Source: UBA6107 sp034430175
GTDB taxonomy: Bacteria; Chloroflexota; Anaerolineae; Anaerolineales; Anaerolineaceae
Assembly (NCBI GenBank): GCA_034430175.1
Contig: DAOUFI010000001.1
Location: forward strand, 124,001 to 188,000
Direction of reading: 5' to 3'
Length of the DNA: 64,000 nucleotides
A program made the position numbers and the translations under genes. The notes beneath the pieces were generated by a model, which was not told the DNA's origin, did not search any database, and saw nothing but the letters and a program-made list of their open reading frames with translations. This document shows, in pieces, positions 48,425-57,747 of this stretch (its first letter is position 1; the number at the start of each line of letters is the position of its first letter).

Positions 48425-49168
48425 TTAATGTTTTACACCGCGTGCCAGTTCGAGTATATCCTTGCGAGTGGCATATGTCTGTACCAGCTTGCCATCGCGC
48501 ATTTGCAGTACCCTGTCCACAAATTCAACCATGCGCAGGTCGTGGGTGACCATGATACCGGCGCGGTTCTGTTCGTGTATGAGACCAGCGAAGGTTTCAA
48601 CCACCTGGTAAGCCCGCTCGGTATCCAGACTGGCGGTGGGTTCATCAGCCAGTACCAGGCTGGGGTTGTGGATGAGGGCACGGGCGATGGCCACGCGCTG
48701 CTGCTGCCCCCCTGACATTTGTCCGGGAAGGTTGTTCATGCGTTCGGCCAGACCCAGCCGTGCCAGTAGTTCGCGGGCACGTAGGCTGCCGGCTTTGTCC
48801 AGTCGGTGGTTCAGGCGCAGCATTAATTCCACGTTCTCCACTGCGCTCAGATAGGGTACCAGATTGTTGGCCTGGAAAGTGAATCCGATCTTTTCGCGGC
48901 GCATGGATACCCGCTCGATCTCGTTCATTACAGCCAGGTCGATGCCATCCAGCAGTATGCGGCCGGAAGTAGGCTTGAGCAGTGCAGCCAGGATGGAGAG
49001 CATGGTTGTCTTGCCTGATCCGCTGGGTCCGACCAGCGCGACGAATTCCCCTGGTTTGATCTGCAGAGAGACGTCGTCCACAGCGTGAATGGTGCCTGAA
49101 TCGCTCTGATAAGTTTTTACGACCGATTCGGTTTCGAGCGCGTAAGTATGAGAGTTGGTAGTTTTCAT
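48425..49168 (-). CDS. ABC transporter ATP-binding protein (MacB/LolD type)
   Basis: The 247-residue protein has Walker A GPSGSGKTT near residue 43, Q-loop FTFQANNLVPYLSAVENVELML, signature MSGGQQQRVAIARAL and Walker B LVLADEPTASLD, plus the H-loop VTHDLRM. The A-E-N-V spacing is typical of MacB/LolD/DevA ATPases that drive FtsX-type permeases. Its ATG shares one base with the permease stop (TGATG at 49166-49170), indicating translational coupling. Confidence 0.93.
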   Translation of the reverse strand: MKTTNSHTYALETESVVKTYQSDSGTIHAVDDVSLQIKPGEFVALVGPSGSGKTTMLSILAALLKPTSGRILLDGIDLAVMNEIERVSMRREKIGFTFQANNLVPYLSAVENVELMLRLNHRLDKAGSLRARELLARLGLAERMNNLPGQMSGGQQQRVAIARALIHNPSLVLADEPTASLDTERAYQVVETFAGLIHEQNRAGIMVTHDLRMVEFVDRVLQMRDGKLVQTYATRKDILELARGVKH

Positions 49169-50337
49169 CAGTTCAGCCCCAGTGCCTTGAGTGGCTCAAT
49201 ACGCACGGCGTATCGGATGGAGACTAACCCGCCCGCTGGTCCAATGAGTAGTAGCGCCGCGATGGCGATGGCTGAAGTAGTGCCATTGAAAACGATTGGC
49301 ACAGTCGGAGGGAAGGTTAATGAGAAAAGAAAAGCGAGACCACTGCCGATGGCGACACCTACAGCGGTCACCACCATGATTTGGATGATCGACGCGGCTC
49401 CCACAAGGGGGTTGCTGGCTCCAATGGCTTTGAGCACACCGATTTGCGCCACCTTTTGCAACACCTGGATCTGGAAGAACCCGCCGATTACCAGTACGCC
49501 GATGAACAGGGTGAACGCGCCCTGCGTATTGAGCGTACTTTGCTGGGCGGAATATCCGGGCAGTGCCTGGATGGCTTCGCTCAGCGTTGCGGTTTCTACG
49601 TTGTTCACCTGAGAGGTAATCCGCGCGCTCACTTCATCGACCGTCTTAGGGTCTTTGAGTTTGACAATAATGACGTTGGTGACTGGGTTTGTGCTATTGA
49701 CCTCGGCTTCTGATTTTGGACGCATTCGGTCCCAGGTAAAGAAGGGGATGAAGATGCTCGGTTGTAAAGAATACTGCTCACCATCGGTTAATCCCACCAC
49801 GCGCAAGTTGTAGGTTTCATCCTTGGTACCCTGGGTCACGCGCAGGGTTAACGTGTCGCCAACCTTCAAACCGCTACGCAGGGCAGTGTTGCGGTCGATG
49901 ATCACTTCCTTTGCCAGGTCGGTGCTGAGCTGGTTTCCCTGAACCACCTTGGGTTCTCCGGGCTGGCCGGGTTCCACACCCAGAAGGGCTACTTTAAGTG
50001 TTTTGGAGGGATCTGATAAGACGAGATTAGCGGATGCTGTGCCCAAGGCGCCGACAGCTTCCACCCCATCCACGCGGCGTACAGCAGCGAGTTGACTACG
50101 GTCGAGCCGACTGGCCGAGATGAGTAGATCAGAGCGGGACTGGTAGACTAGCAGTTGCGCGTCAAGTTTAGAAATGAATTCACGGTTGCCGTTGCCTAAC
50201 CCTTCACCGAGCGCCGCGATGAAGAGCACCAGCAAGGTGATAAGCGCGATCACCAGGCTCACGAGCAGGAATCGTCCGCGGTTGCGCCAAATCTCTCGAG
50301 TGGCTAAATAAGCCGAGATGGATAGAGTCTGTTTCAT
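49168..50337 (-). CDS. ABC transporter permease (FtsX/DevC type)
   Basis: This 389-residue protein has one helix near the N-terminus (FLLVSLVIALITLLVLFIAAL), a large exported domain (about 45-265) and three C-terminal helices (FTLFIGVLVIGGFFQI, IQIMVVTAVGVAIGSGLAFLFSL, SAIAIAALLLIGPAGGLVSI), the MacB/DevC/FtsX layout. With the ATPase and the HlyD-like adaptor it should form a tripartite-type exporter or mechanotransmission machine. Gene order HlyD-permease-ATPase equals devBCA. The substrate is unknown. Confidence 0.9.
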   Translation of the reverse strand: MKQTLSISAYLATREIWRNRGRFLLVSLVIALITLLVLFIAALGEGLGNGNREFISKLDAQLLVYQSRSDLLISASRLDRSQLAAVRRVDGVEAVGALGTASANLVLSDPSKTLKVALLGVEPGQPGEPKVVQGNQLSTDLAKEVIIDRNTALRSGLKVGDTLTLRVTQGTKDETYNLRVVGLTDGEQYSLQPSIFIPFFTWDRMRPKSEAEVNSTNPVTNVIIVKLKDPKTVDEVSARITSQVNNVETATLSEAIQALPGYSAQQSTLNTQGAFTLFIGVLVIGGFFQIQVLQKVAQIGVLKAIGASNPLVGAASIIQIMVVTAVGVAIGSGLAFLFSLTFPPTVPIVFNGTTSAIAIAALLLIGPAGGLVSIRYAVRIEPLKALGLN

Positions 50338-50355
50338 AAGTCGCTTTCAGTCTTT

Positions 50356-51516
50356 CTAAGGTAGGAATTTGACCGCGGCTGTCATCCCCCAGCGTAGGCG
50401 GGGATCAGTCTGTGTGAGTGTGAGCGTGACCGTGTATGTGATATCACCGCGCTGTTCTTCAAATCGGCTGTTGATGTGGCTAACCGTTCCGATGAGGGTG
50501 AGTTCAGGCAGGGCATCAAACACAATCTCCACTTTTTGCCCAACGCTTATGTTGACTACATCGGCTTCGGTAAGATTGTTAGTCTCAATCACCCAGGAAG
50601 AATAATCGGCCAGCGACATTACAGTCTGCCCAGCGGCTACCTGCTGGCCAACGATGATGGAAGGATCCACCACTGTGCCAGACATGCTGGCGCGAATCTC
50701 TGTAGCAGCAAGAGCAGCCTGGGCGCTGGCAACCGCCGCGTTGGCAGTGGCAAGGCGAGCCTGGGCAGCTTCCAACTGGTTTGGATCGATGCCATTGGCA
50801 ACCCGATTAAAAGTTCGTTGGGCGTCGTCTAATTTGGCCTTTGCTACATCCAATTCAGCCTTTGCTGTTTGTACATCCAGCGGATCTGGGGCAGATGAGT
50901 AGTAATTGAGTAATTTCTGCAGGTTGTCACGGTCAATACGCGCCTGCGCCAGATCCTGAATCACTTGAGCCTTCTTGGTGTCATTGTCCGGAGTCTCGGC
51001 CATCTTCTTTAGCCGGTCTTCCAGATCAGAAATTTTGTTATTAAGGATGGTCAATTTTGCCTTGGTAGCCGCAATCTGATCCGCGGAGCCACGTGTTTTG
51101 GAACTGTTCCAGTAGTTACTGAGAGCGGTGTTGTATTCCGCCTGGGCTTTGGCAAGCTCTAACGCAGCTTCTGAACCGCTAAGAGAGGAATACTGGATAT
51201 CGTCAAGCGCCTGGCTGGCTGCCAGGGCTTCCTGTTGAGCTTGTGCGAGCGCGAGCAGCGCGTCAGCATTATTGCTCAGGCGGGCCAGGATGGTACCCTC
51301 GACCACTTGTTGACCATCTTTCACCAGCACTTCCGAGACAGTCCCCGCTACCTGGAAGGACAGATCGATAGCGCGCACCGGAGCGAGCTGCCCTTCGGCG
51401 ATCATTGAATATTGTGGCGCGGCGGGTGTACTGGTAGCGGTTTTCCCGGAGGAACAGGCTGCCAATAAAGCGGATATGAGTACAAGGATAAGCAAAGTTG
51501 AAATATTCTTTTTCAT
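50356..51516 (-). CDS. HlyD/DevB-like efflux adaptor lipoprotein
   Basis: The 386-residue protein has a lipoprotein signal peptide (MKKNISTLLILVLISALLAACSSG, lipid-anchored Cys at the LAAC lipobox), a biotinyl-lipoyl-like hairpin (GTVSEVLVKDGQQVVEGTILARL), a long alpha-helical coiled region (about 90-260, rich in Ala and Gln) and the returning beta half IRASMSGTVVDPSIIVGQQVAAGQ. This is the membrane-fusion protein of an ABC exporter. It depends on Lgt, encoded at 31403. Located 20 nt from the peroxiredoxin-like gene and 18 nt from the permease. Confidence 0.9.
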   Translation of the reverse strand: MKKNISTLLILVLISALLAACSSGKTATSTPAAPQYSMIAEGQLAPVRAIDLSFQVAGTVSEVLVKDGQQVVEGTILARLSNNADALLALAQAQQEALAASQALDDIQYSSLSGSEAALELAKAQAEYNTALSNYWNSSKTRGSADQIAATKAKLTILNNKISDLEDRLKKMAETPDNDTKKAQVIQDLAQARIDRDNLQKLLNYYSSAPDPLDVQTAKAELDVAKAKLDDAQRTFNRVANGIDPNQLEAAQARLATANAAVASAQAALAATEIRASMSGTVVDPSIIVGQQVAAGQTVMSLADYSSWVIETNNLTEADVVNISVGQKVEIVFDALPELTLIGTVSHINSRFEEQRGDITYTVTLTLTQTDPRLRWGMTAAVKFLP

Positions 51517-51536
51517 TTTTTAACTCCCTGAAAGGG

Positions 51537-52142
51537 TTACTTATTAATGGAACCTACCGGACCTTCAAAGTCGCTATCCCAACGCGTGGATAGAATACCT
51601 GAAAGAATCAGCTCGAGAGGTGGATGATCGGCTATGTCATCGTAGTAATAAGGTAATTCGATCTTTCCACTGCGGCTGATGATAAACATCCCTGACATCT
51701 GCATAGCATCCTGACCTTGGGGGGGGACTTCCACTGGATATCCCTTGCGCCGACTGGCCGATACGGCTTTCAGCACTCGAAGGTTCAAAAAAGTCTGAAA
51801 CACAGACCCCCGTTCTAGCCCGTACGCGCGGTAGGAGGCGCGTTCCGGGTCTGCCAGGCAATAAAGACCATGGGCGAAAGCGACTGCGAATTGAGCGGTC
51901 GTTTCAACTGTTCCTTGCGTGACAACGGCGATCTCCAACCCTGCAGCACGGATGCGATCCTGGTTCACTACTAATTCACTGAGCATTTCCTTGCACTGGG
52001 TGCAGCCAAAATGGCGCGTAAATGCCAGCAACAGTGGTTTCTTCTGCCAAAGACTTGATATCTGAACTGGTTTTCCTGTGGTATCCAGTAATGTAAGGTC
52101 TGGTGCGGGTTGGTTGAAGTTGAGATGTTTTATTTTGGCCAT
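51537..52142 (-). CDS. peroxiredoxin-like protein (AhpC/TSA, PRXL2-like)
   Basis: The 201-residue protein has the thioredoxin-fold core APDLTLLDTTGKPVQISSLWQKKPLLLAFTRHFGCTQCKEMLSELV. The redox site is CTQC, a CxxC in place of the single peroxidatic Cys of typical peroxiredoxins, as in the PRXL2/SelL-like group. Downstream are the AGLEIAVVTQGT and ADPERASYRAYGLERG segments of the fold. It may reduce peroxides or disulfides. It heads the efflux operon, suggesting response to an oxidant or thiol-reactive compound. Confidence 0.82.
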   Translation of the reverse strand: MAKIKHLNFNQPAPDLTLLDTTGKPVQISSLWQKKPLLLAFTRHFGCTQCKEMLSELVVNQDRIRAAGLEIAVVTQGTVETTAQFAVAFAHGLYCLADPERASYRAYGLERGSVFQTFLNLRVLKAVSASRRKGYPVEVPPQGQDAMQMSGMFIISRSGKIELPYYYDDIADHPPLELILSGILSTRWDSDFEGPVGSINK

Positions 52143-52331
52143 TTTTCACCTTATTTATTGATTACAAAATAATTATATAAATTAAATCTGATTTGGGCGA
52201 ATTTTGTACAAGGTTTTTATGTGTAAATAAAGTCTTCAGGCTGAAGCAGGGTTTTCAAGTTTGATGTAAAATGAAAAGAAGGATTCATTTTTTCCGAATT
52301 CGAAAACCCAATTTGTATGGAGCAATCAAAT

Positions 52332-54353
52332 ATGGCAGATAGCAGGAAACGTCTTATCACAGCAGAAGATCTCTACGAGATCAAACCGATTCAATTTGTG
52401 CGCCTTTCACCAGATGGTCGCAATATTATTTTTACCTGCAAGCGGGTTGATCGTAAAACCGAGAAAAAATTCTCAAACCTTTTCATTCTCCCTGCCGCTC
52501 CTGGCTCGAAAGCGCGTCAGTACACCTACGGTGATCAAACCGACACCCTGCCGGCCTGGTCACCGGATGGCAGTCAGATCGCTTTCCTTTCTAACCGTGG
52601 CAATCCTGAGAAACCGCCGCAGATCTATCTCATTCCCAGTGACGGAGGAGAAGCGCGGCCGCTAACCGATATTAAAGGCAGCATAAGCGCTTTTAAATGG
52701 TCGCCCGATGGCAAGCAACTGCTGTGCCAGGTGGTGTTGACTGACAAAGAAGAGCTTGAGCGCGAAGCGGACGAGACAAAACGAAAGCTCGGAACCGTGA
52801 TGCGAGACTACAAGCGTGTCTTTTACAAACTTGATGGTGCGGGTTATTTGGGCCATGAACGCGCCCACCTTTGGATCGTTGATGCCCGTACCGGTAAGGC
52901 ACGTCAATTGACCAGTCACGAGATCTATGATGAACGCGATGCGGATTGGTCACCCGATGGCAGTCAGGTGGTTTTCCTCTCCAACCGCACCGCTGACCCG
53001 GATTTCTCGGTTGATCACGACGAATTGTATGTGATGCCATCTAAAGGTGGCGAGATGCGAAAGATTGAGAGCGAACCCGGCGAAAAATATATGCCAGTCT
53101 TTTCTCCCGATGGTAAGTGGATCGCTTACTACGGCAGCCTGGGAGAAGGCGAAGACTGGCATAACATGAGTCTTTGGATTGTGCCCTCAGACGGCAGCGC
53201 CAAACCTGTGGATTTGCTCAAGAAATACGATATCCACGCGTCCTCATGGACCATTAATGACATTATGGAACCCGAGTGGATGCCACCAACCTGGTCCAAC
53301 GATGGGCAGACCATTTACTTCCCGGTTGCCATTCACGGGAGCTCCACCCTCAACAGTATCGATCTGAAAGGCAGCAAACTTGAAACAATAATCCCCGAAG
53401 GTGGCGTGGTTGGCAGCTTCGCCTTCGACAAATCGCAGGAACACCTGGCTTATTATTACGGCACCAGGGAGGATCCATGCATGGTCTGCCTGCTCGATAT
53501 GAAAACGAAGCAGACGCGTGAACTCTATAGCCCCAATGCCGAATTGCTCAATAAAATCGACCTCGGCAGTATCGAAGAGGTTTGGTTCAAGGGCCCTTCC
53601 GGCAACGACTTGCAGGGCTGGATTCTTAAACCACCGGCTTTCGACCCCAAGAAAAAATATCCCTCCATCCTGGAGATTCACGGCGGACCCAAGACCCAAT
53701 ATGGCAATTACTTCATGCACGAATTCTACTATCTGGCTTCCAAGGGTTATGTGGTCTATTTCTGCAATCCACGTGGTGGACGCGGCTACGGCGAAGCCCA
53801 TGCCAAGGCCATCTGGGGTAGTTGGGGCGGAGCTGATTACGACGACCTGATGTGTTGGGCCGACTACATGGAAAAACAGCCTTACATCGACAAGAAACGT
53901 ATGGGAGTTACCGGTGGTTCTTATGGCGGCTACATGACCGTCTGGATCATCGGGCATACCCAGCGCTTTGCCGCTGCGGTCACGCAACGCTGCGTCAGCA
54001 ACTTCATCAGCATGTGGGGCTCCAGCGACATGAACTGGGTCTTCCAGCGCGAGCTAAAGGCCAAACAGCCCTTCTTTGACATGCAAAAGTTCTGGAAAAT
54101 GTCCCCGATCGCCTACATTGGCAACGCCAAGACTCCCACCAAGGTCATTCACAATGAATTTGACCTGCGCTGCCCCATCGAGCAGGGTGAACAGGTCTTC
54201 GTCGCCCTCAAGAGCCTGGGTGTCGATACCGAGATGGTGCGCTTCCCCGATGAGTTCCACGGGCTTTCGCGCACAGGCCGCACCGATAGGCGTATCGCCC
54301 GCCTAAACGCCATCCTTAGTTGGTTTGAGAAATACCTCAAAGACGAAAAATAG
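52332..54353 (+). CDS. S9-family prolyl oligopeptidase-like peptidase
   Basis: From ATG 52332 (GGAG nine nt upstream; an ATG at 52317 has no such site) the 673-residue protein has a beta-propeller of PD40/WD40-like repeats (WSPDGSQIAFLSNR, WSPDGKQLL, FSPDGKWIAYY) followed by an alpha/beta hydrolase domain: nucleophile Ser near residue 529 in GGSYGGYMT, Asp near 609 in NEFDLRCP and His near 642 in DEFHGLSR. It matches acylaminoacyl-peptidase/DPP-like members (S9C). No signal peptide is seen, so it is cytoplasmic and likely degrades peptides. It is flanked by a terminator. Confidence 0.93.
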   Translation: MADSRKRLITAEDLYEIKPIQFVRLSPDGRNIIFTCKRVDRKTEKKFSNLFILPAAPGSKARQYTYGDQTDTLPAWSPDGSQIAFLSNRGNPEKPPQIYLIPSDGGEARPLTDIKGSISAFKWSPDGKQLLCQVVLTDKEELEREADETKRKLGTVMRDYKRVFYKLDGAGYLGHERAHLWIVDARTGKARQLTSHEIYDERDADWSPDGSQVVFLSNRTADPDFSVDHDELYVMPSKGGEMRKIESEPGEKYMPVFSPDGKWIAYYGSLGEGEDWHNMSLWIVPSDGSAKPVDLLKKYDIHASSWTINDIMEPEWMPPTWSNDGQTIYFPVAIHGSSTLNSIDLKGSKLETIIPEGGVVGSFAFDKSQEHLAYYYGTREDPCMVCLLDMKTKQTRELYSPNAELLNKIDLGSIEEVWFKGPSGNDLQGWILKPPAFDPKKKYPSILEIHGGPKTQYGNYFMHEFYYLASKGYVVYFCNPRGGRGYGEAHAKAIWGSWGGADYDDLMCWADYMEKQPYIDKKRMGVTGGSYGGYMTVWIIGHTQRFAAAVTQRCVSNFISMWGSSDMNWVFQRELKAKQPFFDMQKFWKMSPIAYIGNAKTPTKVIHNEFDLRCPIEQGEQVFVALKSLGVDTEMVRFPDEFHGLSRTGRTDRRIARLNAILSWFEKYLKDEK

Positions 54354-54360
54354 AAGCGAT

Positions 54361-54385
54361 ACCGCCCTCCAAATCGGAGGGCGGT
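54361..54385 (+). terminator. intrinsic terminator of the S9 peptidase gene
   Basis: A 10-bp perfect stem ACCGCCCTCC / GGAGGGCGGT with a 5-nt AAATC loop followed by TTCTTTATT, eight nt after the stop. It also lies 9 nt from the convergent DUF1810 gene end. Confidence 0.9.
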
Positions 54386-54393
54386 TTCTTTAT

Positions 54394-54828
54394 TCAGGAT
54401 AAGCCCAGCAAATGTTCGGTGACGTTATCACGTCTACCCCCGTAGAATTTTTGCAGTACACATACGAACACATCCGGATCTTCGCTGGCTTGCTCAAATA
54501 GGGTCATACAGGAACATAGTTTGAGGTTATCGGGGTAGCCGAGCACCTCGGTAATATCATTCCCCGGCAAGGCACATAATGCTTCGCAGCATTCACGCAG
54601 ACGCTTGCCTAGTAGTGGATGAGACAGGTACTGCTGCGCTTCTTCCAGATTGGCAATGGCGTAATACTTGGCTGATGCGCTTGTCCCTAACCCAGCCAAT
54701 TACGGGAAGATATACCACATCCAGTGGGTCACTTTGTGTCCGTGTTTGATTTCATTAAGCGCGGCAGGGTAGACATCCGCCTGCGCGGTGATGAAACGTT
54801 CCAGGTTGTATTTATTGGTATCCGCCAA
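54394..54828 (-). pseudogene. DUF1810 gene interrupted by an in-frame TAA
   Basis: The minus-strand frame begins at TTG 54828, with GAGGGAA before it, and reads ADTNKYNLERFITAQ..THWMWYIFP, then TAA (54700-54702), then continues in the same frame as LAGLGTSASAKYYAIANLEEAQQYL..GYPDNLKLCSCMTLFEQAS to the stop at 54394. This is a full-length DUF1810 protein (about 144 codons), and the stop replaces the Gln of the invariant FPQL-x-GLG motif, so CAA to TAA is the simplest cause. An internal start at 54699 could still make a 101-residue piece. Function of the family is unknown. Confidence 0.83.
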
Positions 54829-54841
54829 GATTCCCTCACTA

Positions 54842-55918
54842 TTAGCTCAGTTTGTATACCAGGATTTGCTTGGCTCCATAAGAAAGTATGGCCAGATACT
54901 GGCTATCGGGCGACCACGCGATCCCTTCAAAGCGATTCATCTCCATGTCTTCCGGATCAAGGGTCAGATCCAAAATGACTTTCCCCGTTGAGTCAAATAC
55001 GGCCATATACTCTGAGGAGCAAAAGGCAAGATACTTATCATCGGGAGAGTATTGGACCGCTTTTATATGAGTCTCTTCGTATTTACCCTCGATCTTCCAA
55101 CTATTGATGACCGTGCCGCTGGGAACGTCCACCAGATATATTAATCCATTATTCTCGAACGCGATCGTTTTGCCATCTGCCGACCAGGTAAACCGTTTGT
55201 TCGGAGTTGGGTAATTTCCGCTGAGCGCAGTCGTATTATCGTCAGCGAAAGAATAGTAGAAGAGGTTGGAAAGGATCAGCCAGGCAAGTTTTGATCCATC
55301 CGGCGACCAGGCAATCGAAACATCAAGCCGCTCGTCGCCGCTGTTGATTGCTCCTGCGCGCGTATTAGTGGAAAAGCGCGTTATTTCTTGCAAGCTGGCT
55401 GTTTCGAATACCCGTATGTAGAACGAGCCAGCAATGGCAAATTGTGTCCCATCCGGTGAAAAGGCTGCGTCCTGGATTGTCTCCTGCGCTTGAGTGAGAT
55501 CATCATCGATGTGGAGTCCATCCCAACTTTGGATCAAGCTATTTGCTTTGAAATTGTACAGGCTGACGAACCCGTTACTCGAACCAGGGGTGTACGGCGT
55601 AGCCAACAGAAGTAAATTCCCGGCCGGGTTAAAGCTTAGTCGTTTGACCCACAGGTATTGATGGGTATCATCTGCGCTAATTAACTCGCTTGCTAACTGG
55701 TTATCCGCGATTGTCCAGACCCCGACTGATCCTGCCGCGCCTGGACTACCAACTTTTTTAAACCCGTTGGCTACCACGGCATCACCGGCGGGAGTCCAGA
55801 TAACAGCGCTGGCGTTACCCGGAATGGAGATGGTGAGGCTGGGGCTGATTGAACCGGTACAACTGGCGAGGAAAGCGGCTATGAGCAAAATTGAGAGAAA
55901 CAGGCCTGATTTCTTCAT
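54842..55918 (-). CDS. lipoprotein with PD40/WD40-like propeller repeats
   Basis: The 358-residue protein has a lipoprotein signal peptide MKKSGLFLSILLIAAFLASC-TG (Cys of LASC at about residue 20). The rest is a beta-propeller with repeated motifs: AAFSPDGTQFAIAG, IAWSPDGSKLAWLIL, FTWSADGKTIAFEN, VQYSPDDKYLAFCS and IAWSPDSQYLAIL. Such propellers bind proteins or ligands and have no catalytic residues of their own. It would be anchored on the outer face of the membrane. Partner unknown. Confidence 0.85.
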   Translation of the reverse strand: MKKSGLFLSILLIAAFLASCTGSISPSLTISIPGNASAVIWTPAGDAVVANGFKKVGSPGAAGSVGVWTIADNQLASELISADDTHQYLWVKRLSFNPAGNLLLLATPYTPGSSNGFVSLYNFKANSLIQSWDGLHIDDDLTQAQETIQDAAFSPDGTQFAIAGSFYIRVFETASLQEITRFSTNTRAGAINSGDERLDVSIAWSPDGSKLAWLILSNLFYYSFADDNTTALSGNYPTPNKRFTWSADGKTIAFENNGLIYLVDVPSGTVINSWKIEGKYEETHIKAVQYSPDDKYLAFCSSEYMAVFDSTGKVILDLTLDPEDMEMNRFEGIAWSPDSQYLAILSYGAKQILVYKLS

Positions 55919-56098
55919 TTAAACCTCCCAGGGAATGGGTTGGAAGATTGGGACTGTTGTCTATACTGCTCTATAAATTGATTATAACGATTCCAATGCA
56001 CAAATCAACTATGGTAAAGAAGAATGTACAGATATACCTCTTTACCGGTGATATATAATTAAAAAGGTGAGCTTTCACACGCAATTGAAGGAGCAATT

Positions 56099-56803
56099 AT
56101 GGCAGCAATCGGGAGATATATCTACTGTGATGGGGGTACGTTTTGTGTTTGTCCAAAGTGTGGCACGCGTAACAAACCGGATGCTGAACAGTGCGGCTCT
56201 TGCGGAGTGGATCTTGCCCGCGAAATCAAAAAGAGTATGCTCGAGCAGGTGCAGGTTCGGGCATGGCGAGCGGATAGACGAAAAAGACTCGTACCGGGGA
56301 TCTTGATCTTCACGGCGGTGTTTGGGCTGGTTTTGGGCATGGCCCTCGATTTGCTCATCCGCGGAAGCAGTGAGGATCCAAGCCGTTATCGTGAAGCCGC
56401 CGAGGCCGCGGTGGAATATGGGGTCAAAGTCTCACCCTATAAATGGGTTAGCACAGATGGTAATTTGGCGCTATTGACCATCCCTGAATTCACAAACGTT
56501 GGGGTGGCAATGAGCTTTAAAACACTGATCTACAACCGCACGGACCAATATTGCCTTTACCTGAATCGCAACGTCTATGCGATCGATAACTTGGGTGTAA
56601 CGCATACCACCAACCAGCCTTCACTCATCCAGGAAGATCTTATCCGTTTACCGGCAGACAAGACTTACCTGGTCGAGACCCAACTTTACCCGGCTCTCTC
56701 ACCCAAAGCTACGCGGCTTACCATTTACTACCCGGAATATTGCGGCATCACCACTGATCCGGTGGTGGTCGACCTCACCGGTCAGGCAGTGAGTGTGAAG
56801 TAA
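56099..56803 (+). CDS. membrane protein with N-terminal zinc ribbon
   Basis: The 234-residue protein has a zinc ribbon near the N-terminus (CPKCGTRNKPDAEQCGSCG, two CxxC pairs, residues 18-36), a basic stretch, one membrane helix (about 65-85, ILIFTAVFGLVLGMALDLLI) and a beta-rich exported domain of about 145 residues (LTIPEFTNVGVAMSFKTLIYN ... VETQLYPALSPKATRLTIYYPE). Zinc ribbon-TM proteins of this type are frequent in Chloroflexota and are usually uncharacterised. ATG 56099 is the first in frame with a GGAG upstream. Role unknown. Confidence 0.7.
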   Translation: MAAIGRYIYCDGGTFCVCPKCGTRNKPDAEQCGSCGVDLAREIKKSMLEQVQVRAWRADRRKRLVPGILIFTAVFGLVLGMALDLLIRGSSEDPSRYREAAEAAVEYGVKVSPYKWVSTDGNLALLTIPEFTNVGVAMSFKTLIYNRTDQYCLYLNRNVYAIDNLGVTHTTNQPSLIQEDLIRLPADKTYLVETQLYPALSPKATRLTIYYPEYCGITTDPVVVDLTGQAVSVK

Positions 56804-56960
56804 AGTAAAATACTCAGATAACTTGATTCCTTTTTTATTGCATCTCTCTCCTTTATTAGAATTGGTTGGAACAAATTTGGGTATTTGATAATTCATAGTA
56901 ATTATCAAAAATCAGTATAATTACTCTAGTAAGAATTTAATATTAATGAGGAGGAAAGAA

Positions 56961-57587
56961 GTGGAAAAAGCGAAGGAATTTTTTATCAAATACGGGTTGT
57001 ATATATTAGTTGTCGGGATTGTTTTACTTATCATAGGCACAACATGGATGAATAATCTTCCGAATCCGTATTATTTAGACCCAATATCAGCACACTCGAA
57101 ATTTTATGTACCTTATAAAATTGCTCGTGTTATCAAAGCCTTTGGAATAATTGGTTTATTAACAGGAGCTTTTATTGTCATTCGCAACATTTCGGCGTTA
57201 GTAAATTCAAAATCAGTTGATACAGATAATATTACAAGGTCAATAGCTGCATCATTATCAAGCAAGAATAACCAAAGCCAACAGTTTTCGAACAACAGCG
57301 GTATTCCCCATAATTACGAAGCTCAAGGTTCGTCTTCAAATAAGGGTGTAGCTGCTAATATGGATAATGGAACATCCGGGCAATTTAAATCAAAGGTAAT
57401 TGAAGTCAAAAAGGTCAGTACACCTGCTGGTTTTGATTATGCTTTCGTCGATTTTTCTGGAAGTCAGATTGTTGGAATGAAAAACATTCTTGATTATCTG
57501 ATCAATCAAGGTTATCGAATTGTTAGCTCCTTTGAATCCCAGATAAACGGGGAGACAATAATGCAGATAGTCATTGAAAAACAATAA
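56961..57587 (+). CDS. AT-rich membrane protein of unknown function
   Basis: I start this gene at GTG 56961: AGGAGG at 56949-56954 is ideally placed for it, whereas ATG 56946 would lie before that site. The 208-residue product has two membrane helices (about 7-27 YGLYILVVGIVLLIIGTTWM; about 56-76 GIIGLLTGAFIVI), a polar Ser/Asn/Gln linker (about 85-140) and a small C-terminal alpha/beta domain with DYAFVDFSGSQIVGMKNILDYLINQGYRIVSSFES. Base composition is clearly AT-richer than the surroundings, suggesting acquisition. Family not recognised. A terminator follows at 57615. Confidence 0.6.
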   Translation: MEKAKEFFIKYGLYILVVGIVLLIIGTTWMNNLPNPYYLDPISAHSKFYVPYKIARVIKAFGIIGLLTGAFIVIRNISALVNSKSVDTDNITRSIAASLSSKNNQSQQFSNNSGIPHNYEAQGSSSNKGVAANMDNGTSGQFKSKVIEVKKVSTPAGFDYAFVDFSGSQIVGMKNILDYLINQGYRIVSSFESQINGETIMQIVIEKQ

Positions 57588-57614
57588 GTAAGGCCTATTA
57601 TTGAAAACAAAAAG

Positions 57615-57635
57615 CCGCCAGCAATCTACTGGCGG
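57615..57635 (+). terminator. intrinsic terminator
   Basis: A 7-bp stem CCGCCAG / CTGGCGG (extended by G-T and A-T pairs) with a 7-nt loop and TTCTTTATT after it, 27 nt beyond the stop of the AT-rich gene. Confidence 0.8.
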
Positions 57636-57747
57636 TTCTTTATTCAAGTGATTATTATAGCAACTTCCAGTTCTTGATTTACCACTTTCAATTTTGTGTT
57701 ATCCTTCCTCAATTGGCTGACTTTCAGCCGACAAGGAAGAATTACGA

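Noticed and set aside
53244..53987. Minus-strand open frame inside the S9 peptidase gene
   Set aside because: Antisense of a conserved catalytic domain, no start signal.
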